From positions 39,771,769 through 39,835,768 of the forward strand of contig NC_061514.1 in NCBI RefSeq assembly GCF_022539505.1: 64,000 nt of DNA, read 5' to 3'. The DNA comes from Lolium rigidum (Eukaryota > Streptophyta > Magnoliopsida > Poales > Poaceae). How positions within the stretch are numbered: the first letter of the stretch is position 1; the number at the start of each line of letters is the position of its first letter. The position numbers and the translations under genes are program-made. Shown in pieces: positions 58,538 to 64,000 of the stretch. The notes under the pieces are model-generated. The model saw only the letters and a list, made by a program, of their open reading frames with translations. It was not told the origin of the DNA and searched no databases.

Positions 58538-60121
58538 TGATACGTCTCCAACGTATCTATAATTTCTTATGTTCCATGCTACTTTTATGACAATACTCAC
58601 ATGTTTTATACATACTTTACATCATTATTATGCATTTTCTGGCACTAACCTATTAACAAGATGCCGAAGCGCCAGTTGATGTTTTCTGCTGTTTTTGGTT
58701 TCAGAAATCCTACAAAGAAAATATTCTCGGAATTGGACGAAATCAACGCCCAGGGTCTTACTTTTCCACGAAGCTTCCAGAAGACCGAAGGAGATACGAA
58801 GTGGGGCCACGAGGTGGCCAGACCACAGGCCGGCGCGACCAGAGGGGGCCCGCGCCGCCCTATGGTGTGGGCCCCTCGCGCCGCCACCTGACCTACCCTT
58901 CCGCCTACTTAAAGCCTTCGTCGCGAAAACCCCTGTACCGAGAGCCACGATACGGAAATACTTCCAGAGACACCGCCGCCGCCAATCCCATCTCGGGGGA
59001 TTCAGGAGATCGCCTCCGGCACCCTGCCGGAGAGGGGAATCATCACCGGAGGGCTCTACATCACCATGCCCGCCTCCGGATTGATGCGTGAGTAGTTCAT
59101 CCTTGGACTATGGGTCCATAGCAGTAGCTAGTTGGTTGTCTTCTCCTCTTATGCTATCATGTTTAGATCTTGTGAGCTGCCTAACATGATCAAGATCATC
59201 TATTTGTAATGCTACATGTTGTGTTTGGTGGGATCCGATGAATATAGAATATTATGTCAAGTTGATTATCAATCTATCATATATGTGTTGTTTATGTTCT
59301 TGCATGCTCTCCGTTGCTAGTAGAGGCTTTGGCCAAGTTGATACTTGTAACTCCAAGAGGCGGTATTTATGCTCGATAGTGGGTTCATGCCTCCATTGAA
59401 TCTGGGACAGTGACAGAAAGTTCTAAGGTTGTGGATGTGCTGTTGCTACTAGGGATAAAACATCGATGCTTTGTCTAAGGATATTTGTGTTGATTACATT
59501 ACACACCGTACTTAATGCAATTGTCTGTTGTTTGCAACTTAATACTGGAGGGGGTGCGGATGCTAACCCGAAGGTGGATTATTTAGGCATAGATGCATGC
59601 TGGATAGCGGTCTATCTACTTTGTCGTAATGCCCTGATTAAATCTCATAGTAATCATCATTGATATGTATTGAATCTTTATTTGTCAATTGCCCACCTGT
59701 AATTTGTTCATCCAGCATGCTAGTTATCTTATTGGAGAGACACCACTAGTGAATTGTGGATCCCGGTCCATTCTTTTACATCTGAATACAATCTACTACA
59801 ATCATTGTACTTTAGTGTTCTTTGCAAACAAATATCATCTTCCACTCGATACGTTTAATCCTTTGTTTTCAGCAAGCCAGTGAGATTGACAACCTCACTG
59901 TTACGTTGGGGCAAAGTATCTTGATTGTGTTGTGCATGTTCCACGTTGGCGCCGGTTTCACTGGTGTTGCGCCACACTACACTCCTCCACCAACAACCTT
60001 CACGTGCTTCTTGGCTCCTACTGGTTCGATAACCTTGGTTTCATACTGAGGGAAACTTGCTTCTATACGCATCATACCTTCCACTTGGGGTTCCCAACGG
60101 ACGTGTGCTTCGCGCGTATCA
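58538..60121 (+). repeat. 3' LTR of element A
   Basis: 1584 bp, TGATACGTCTCC to GCGCGTATCA. It is uninterrupted and serves as the reference for the split 5' LTR and the solo LTR. Confidence 0.92.
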
Positions 60122-61407
60122 CCAACGCATGGAGCGAGACTACGCACGCCGTGGCCGGCGTGGAGTCGAGAGTGGTCTCCGTCGATGTGTCGGCGACCGT
60201 GTCCGTGTCGCCTTCGTCTACCGTCTCCAAGTAGAAGAGGCGCGGGCAGACGTGACCTGGTGCATATGGTTCGTCGCAGTTGAAGCACGGGCTGAGGCGA
60301 TGGCGCTCCAATTGCTCCGCCGGTGTGAGGCACCAAAAGGTACGCGGTGTCGCTGCTGGAGCGGTCGGTGATGGCCGCGTGGTCGGCGCTGCGGTCGGCG
60401 GGGGGTGGACGGGTGGTCCGGCCCCGCGACTCGGGGGAGGCGGCTGCAGCGCCAGGGCACGGCGCTCATATGCCCGAGCGTAGTGCATCGCCATCTGCAG
60501 GTCGTGGGGGGCCTGGAGTTCCACGTCCACCCGTATGTAATCCGGGAGTCCGCTAACGAAGAGGTCCACGTGATGTTGCCCCGTGACACCCGGGTCGTGG
60601 CATGCTAGTGCTTGAAAGCGAACGGCGAAGTCCTGCACCATGGACGTGAAGGGGAGGCGCCCAAGCTCCGCGAGGCGGCTCCCGCGGATCGGCGGCCCGA
60701 AGCGAAGGAGGCATAGCTCCCGAAAGCGGTCCCAAGGAGGCATTCCGCCCTCGTCTTGCGTGAGGGAAGGTGCGATCCGACGCTAGGGGCGCTGCCCGCG
60801 GAAGAACTGTCGCACTGGTTAAGCTAGTTCAGGGGATCCTCCGACCCATCGAAGGTGGCAAAGTCGACCTTGGTGTAGCGGGGTGGTGGCGGTGTAACGC
60901 CGCCGTGGCCGTGCGCGTCGGGAAGCTCCTCATGGGGGCGCGCATAACCCATGGGGGCGGTGCCCGGGAGGGTGGGAATCGGCGGTTCGCCGGCGGTGGT
61001 GTAGACCGGCTGGGGCGACGACGCAGCGAGCCATGCCGGCAGCGGAGACGGCGACAGGGGAAAACGAATCTGGTGGATGGGAACGCCCCCCCGTAGCTGC
61101 GGGACTCGGACCGGCGGGGGAGGACGGCGGCCACTGCGTCCAGGGGTGGGCCGACGCTGGTGGGGGTTGCAGCTGGACGCCCGTGAAAGGCGGAAACAAT
61201 GGCGCGGGCGCCGGCACGGAGAAGACGGGCGGCTGCGGCTGCGTCGGGGGCCCCTGGGTGCCGATCAAGAAGAGTCGGATGCCTTGGACCGCGGTGACGA
61301 GGTTGTTGATGACCCCGCTCATCTGCGGCGGTGCCCGCCGTCGTGGTGACGACTACCGAGGGAGCGGGCGGGCGCGACAACGACGTGGTGGTGGGGGAAG
61401 ATGACAT
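60122..61407 (-). pseudogene. Gypsy gag of element F
   Basis: Minus-strand ATG at 61407 starts MSSSPTTTSLSRPPAP. After a frame change the leader has INNLVTAVQGIRLFLIGTQG, like the leader of element C. The gag core is at 60743-60450 (PPWDRFRELCLLRFGPPIRGSRLAELG, QDFAVRFQALACHDPG, LFVSGLPDYIRVDVELQAP) and one zinc knuckle CFNCDEPYAPGHVC lies near 60285. Frame shifts occur near 61330, 60930 and 60750. The end of the gag is cut by element A. Confidence 0.85.
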
Positions 61408-61436
61408 GATCGCAGCCGAGCTAGCTGATACCAAAT

Positions 61437-61749
61437 TGGTAGAACCAACTGCTCTACCGGACCGAGGGCGTAGATTGTAGGGGGAGGAGGGGGTTGTGTG
61501 CGGTCGAGGTTGCGAACGCCGGCGACAGGGCGCCGTCGTGCGCGAGCGAGGAGGAGAGGCGGTGGCTAGGGTTAGGGAAACCGACTCCTCTGGGAGTCGG
61601 CAATAATGATGATTATTATTGCTTGCTGTTTGTTTGCCTCGTTTACAACTTGTATATAAAGAGCTAAACTGATAAAGATTAATGGGCTAATTCCCTAGTT
61701 GGACCCACGGTTAGGCCCCCTCCTCACGTATCCGATACCGGTCATAACA
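61437..61749 (-). repeat. 5' LTR of element F
   Basis: 313 bp, bounded TG...CA. On the minus strand a TATATAAAG-like box (minus-strand reading of 61652-61663) lies inside. Confidence 0.8.
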
Positions 61750-61998
61750 GATAATGACTGGAAGAAATGATTCAGAATTCCAATTTGGTGTGTATAACCA
61801 CATACTAAAAGGACGAATAACATATATATAAGCGATAAGAGCGCCAATATGAGCACCGATTCTAAGATACATCCCATCAGGAGCCCACATAGCTAAATCT
61901 ACAAATGGTGTTGTTGCCAACAATGGCAGAGAAGAACTCACAGGAACATGAACAAGGCAACCAGAGAGAGAAACAGAGTATTCTTGCATGGTGTTCAA
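61750..61998 (-). pseudogene. Unidentified gene or TE fragment
   Basis: An open minus-strand frame of 83 codons reads VSLSGCLVHVPVSSSLPLL, then MWAPDGMYLRIGAHIGALIAY and FSMWLYTPNW, and runs straight into the LTR of element F at 61749, which truncates it. Its composition is that of a real membrane or globular protein rather than chance, but I do not recognise the family. No partner exon was found on the other side. Confidence 0.35.
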
Positions 61999-62313
61999 CT
62001 AACCACTTTTCTGTTTTCGCTCCTTTTATTCAATATATATACTCGGTTACAACTGAAACCGTTACAAATCGGGGTCAAAGACTGGGCTTACTGACGGTGT
62101 CATCCCACCATCGCCATGTCCATCTTTCCTACAAACTCGCCACGCCCTCCACAACTCGTGCCATCCCACGAGGATCAGACGTGGTGATCTAGACCATGTC
62201 TAAACAAACGAAAACTTAAGCCTAGCTACCGACAGACGTGTTGTTGTGTACAAACACACATAGCACACTGCAATTTATTGTAACTGAAGAGTTATGATAC
62301 TTGAGCAGGCTAA
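61999..62313. other. No gene recognised
   Basis: Mixed sequence with attcaatatatatactcggttac and no supported ORF. Confidence 0.5.
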
Positions 62314-63408
62314 GAGCATCTCCAGTCGCGTCCCCCAAAGCGTCCCCCAAAGAGATTTGGGGCGCGCCGGACAAAAAAACGTTCCCAGCCGCGCGTCCCA
62401 AAGGCCTTTTTTGTCCGGCGCGGTCCGATACGGTGTCCGACGTCCCGAGGCCGTTCCCGTCCCACAGGGGACGCACCGGGCACGCCGGACACAACGAAAT
62501 GAGAGGCGAGGAGGCGCGGGGCCAACCCGTCAGCGGCTCGGACGCTCAACCGCCACATACGTAGCGACGGTGCAGTTGACAGGAAGCGGAACCGTCGCAT
62601 TGGCAACCGCGTCGACGACGCGCCAACCCCGCCGGAATGGAGCACCGACTCCTCGGAAGAGCAACCGCTGCTCTCTTCGACTTCTGCGCCGCCATTCATC
62701 CGCGCTCAATAAGACCCGTACGTACGCCGTCATTCATCCAAGCCTCCATCCGACACCTCCAGCGACGATGAGCTACATCTCCCAGCTCCCGTCCGACACC
62801 TCCAGCGAGGGAAAGCCTGCTGGCTGGCGCCATTGGTGGGACAAAGACAGAACGCCGAGCAGCGGCGACGATTCCCCGCCGCCAGTTGACAGCGAGGAGG
62901 AATGGCTGGGCTGGGAGGAGAAGGAAGAAGAGAGCGTGGCCGCGGCGGCGGCGGTGGCCCGTGCGAAGGCGAAGGCGGCCAAGGCGAAGGCTGCCAAGGA
63001 CAAGGCCGCCAAGACCAAGGCCAAGGCGCAGCCGACGAGCACCGGCGACGACGACGCGTCGAGCGCCGACACCACCTCTTCGGAAGAGGTGACGAGCAGG
63101 AAGCGCCACCGCGATGACGACGACGAGGCGGGGCCATCAGCGAAGAAGAAGAAGTAGATAGTTTATATGTATTTAATTATATTTTTTCGATGTTTTATAT
63201 ATAATTTGTTTATGTTCAACCGATTTGAATATTATTAAATAGTTTCTTTCTAGCCAAAAAAATATACTTTTAATGTTTGGGGGCGGCGTTTGGGGGACGC
63301 GGCTGGGGAGCGACGTCCCCCAAACGCGGCACGAACAAAACACGTCCCCCAAACGCTCAATCCGACGCGGTTTGGGGGACGGTTTGAAGGACACGGCTGG
63401 AGATGCTC
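62314..63408 (+). mobile_element. PIF/Harbinger-type DNA element with small ORF
   Basis: 1095 bp, inverted ends GAGCATCTCCAG...CTGGAGATGCTC with about 40 bp of further imperfect pairing (GTCCCCCAAA units), flanked by TSD TAA (62311-62313, 63409-63411), as expected for Harbinger. No DDE transposase. It carries an ORF at 62768-63157. Confidence 0.92.
62768..63157 (+). CDS. Lys/Ala-rich nuclear-type protein inside the Harbinger element
   Basis: 129 residues from ATG 62768 (GCGACGATGA context): MSYISQLPSDTSSEG, then GWRHWWDKDRTPSSGDD, an acidic patch EEEWLGWEEKEEE, an Ala/Lys repeat (AKAKAAKAKAAKDKAAKTKAK, about residues 75-95) and a basic tail (RKRHRDDDDE, AKKKK) that looks like a nuclear signal. 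No catalytic domain. The frame is open upstream to 62294, but the upstream part overlaps the terminal repeat and is not believed. It may be an element-encoded DNA-binding helper or a captured gene; I do not recognise a family. Confidence 0.5.
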   Translation: MSYISQLPSDTSSEGKPAGWRHWWDKDRTPSSGDDSPPPVDSEEEWLGWEEKEEESVAAAAAVARAKAKAAKAKAAKDKAAKTKAKAQPTSTGDDDASSADTTSSEEVTSRKRHRDDDDEAGPSAKKKK

Positions 63409-63578
63409 TAACAAGTGCAAACCTGGCAGGTGCCGCGGCTTAAACTGACACTTTGATAGCCCCAGCCAGCAACCAAGGGACACCCGCAACCAAGAAGCCG
63501 CCCGCCGAGAAGCGTGCAACTATTTCCCCTTGTGGAGAAGAGCCGGGCAATCGCCAGACACGTGCGGGGCATGCATAA

Positions 63579-64000
63579 GGGCATCTCCAACCGGGCGACC
63601 CATCCCGCGGGCGCGCGTCCGGATGGGTCGAAACGGACAAAAACCCGGCCCAACGCGCGGACCCATCCCTAAAACGGACGGCGGGGGCGTCCGGATCGAC
63701 GCAAACCCGGCCCAAATCTTGGACGGGTTTGCGTGGCCGCGGACGCGAAAGGCTGGTCGCTCGCGTCCTCCCTTGTCCGCCCCTGGCCCGCCTGTCTGCC
63801 TCCCAAAACACAAGCCCGTCGCACACATCTCCCCACCGCTCCGCCGCCACCCACGGACCGGCGATTTGGGAGCGCGTCGACGCCGGCCATCGTCGTCGAG
63901 ACGCCGGCAAGCGGGGCGGAAGCAGAGGTCGAGGCCCCGCGCTGCTTTCGCCGCGTCGTAGCAGAGTCGGAGGACGCCGCCGCCGGCGCTGTTGTCCTCT
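63579..64000. mobile_element. Second Harbinger-type element, left part
   Basis: Starts GGGCATCTCCAACCGGGCG after TAA (63576-63578), the same terminus class as the element at 62314, and continues off the window. The subterminal part contains repeated CCGGCCCAA and GGACG phrases. Right end and TSD not visible. Confidence 0.7.

Larger units (their letters stand above)
42207..60121 (+). mobile_element. Gypsy-like LTR element A (gag and protease only), carrying nested G and B
   Basis: The 5' LTR begins TGATACGTCTCC at 42207 and ends GCGTGTCA at 53620; the 3' LTR spans 58538-60121. Between them lie a tRNA-Asp-type primer site (53632), gag, protease and a 2.6 kb non-coding tail ending in a purine-rich motif. 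No RT, RNase H or integrase is present, so it depends on a helper. Elements G (42738-45733) and B (46300-53127) sit inside its 5' LTR. Unlike the solo LTR copy, its flanks do not match (GAGTC left, CCAAC right), so one side has been rearranged since insertion. Confidence 0.85.
60122..61749 (-). mobile_element. Gypsy element F, 5' part, cut by element A
   Basis: On the minus strand: LTR 61749-61437 (TGTTATGACC to TTCTACCA), an initiator-Met primer site TTGGTATCAGCT (61435-61424), then gag starting at 61407 and truncated at 60122 by the 3' LTR of element A. Protease and pol are not seen on the other side of A. Confidence 0.85.

Noticed and set aside
62294..62767. Upstream extension of the Harbinger ORF to an ATG at 62294
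   Set aside because: That start lies outside the element, and the frame crosses its terminal inverted repeat; the ATG at 62768 begins the protein-like part.

Overview
The window is intergenic DNA of a grass, most likely a Triticeae or close Pooideae species (wheat, barley, rye or oat type). It is almost entirely transposable elements (TEs) nested in one another: Ty3-gypsy and copia LTR retrotransposons, an L1-type LINE, CACTA, hAT, Harbinger and Stowaway-type DNA elements. Many insertions can be closed with exact target-site duplications (TSDs), so the nesting can be read directly. The species call rests on TE character, not on a marker gene.

Layout. 1-1790: edge of a gypsy-like element (B2) cut by the window. 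1791-2759: copia scrap and an isolated LTR. 2760-12757: L1-type LINE on the minus strand, opened by a small LTR element C (3636-6976, TSD AGCCC), itself hit by a solo LTR (4704-6289, TSD CTGGT), and by a copia element D (8279-10729, TSD AGTTC). 12758-17190: DNA-transposon debris, then a second LINE ORF1 copy carrying a hAT MITE (16174-16703, TSD ACCCCCGC). 17748-19247: a Helitron-like unit. 19589-19944: the one convincing host gene, a two-exon cysteine-rich secreted peptide of the defensin-like type. 20690-38954: an 18.3 kb CACTA transposon (TSD CAT) with a TNP2-like transposase, a second multi-exon Ptta/En/Spm-like gene, subterminal inverted motifs and a 6.2 kb tandem array of about 668 bp units. 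39967-42142: a chimeric CACTA remnant. 42207-60121: gypsy-like element A (gag and protease, no reverse transcriptase), whose 5' LTR holds a truncated gypsy element G (42738-45733) and a complete element B (46300-53127, TSD ATGCC). 60122-61749: gypsy gag and LTR. 62314-63408 and 63579-end: two Harbinger elements, the first with a small basic ORF.

How parts relate. Elements A, B, B2 and the solo LTR share LTR ends, a tRNA-Asp-type primer site, a polypurine motif and (A, B) a long 3' non-coding region, but none of the copies seen carries a polymerase. They look like a non-autonomous family in which A supplies gag and protease and B carries a different ORF of unknown function.

The most unexpected pattern is that sister copies (array units, LTR pairs) differ mainly at CAG/CTG trinucleotides, which appear in three interchangeable forms: CAG, CGG, CGAG (and CTG, CCG, CTCG). 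The one-base insertion form is hard to explain by mutation and may be a sequencing signature of methylated CHG sites. If so, several frameshifts in the TE genes may be artefacts.
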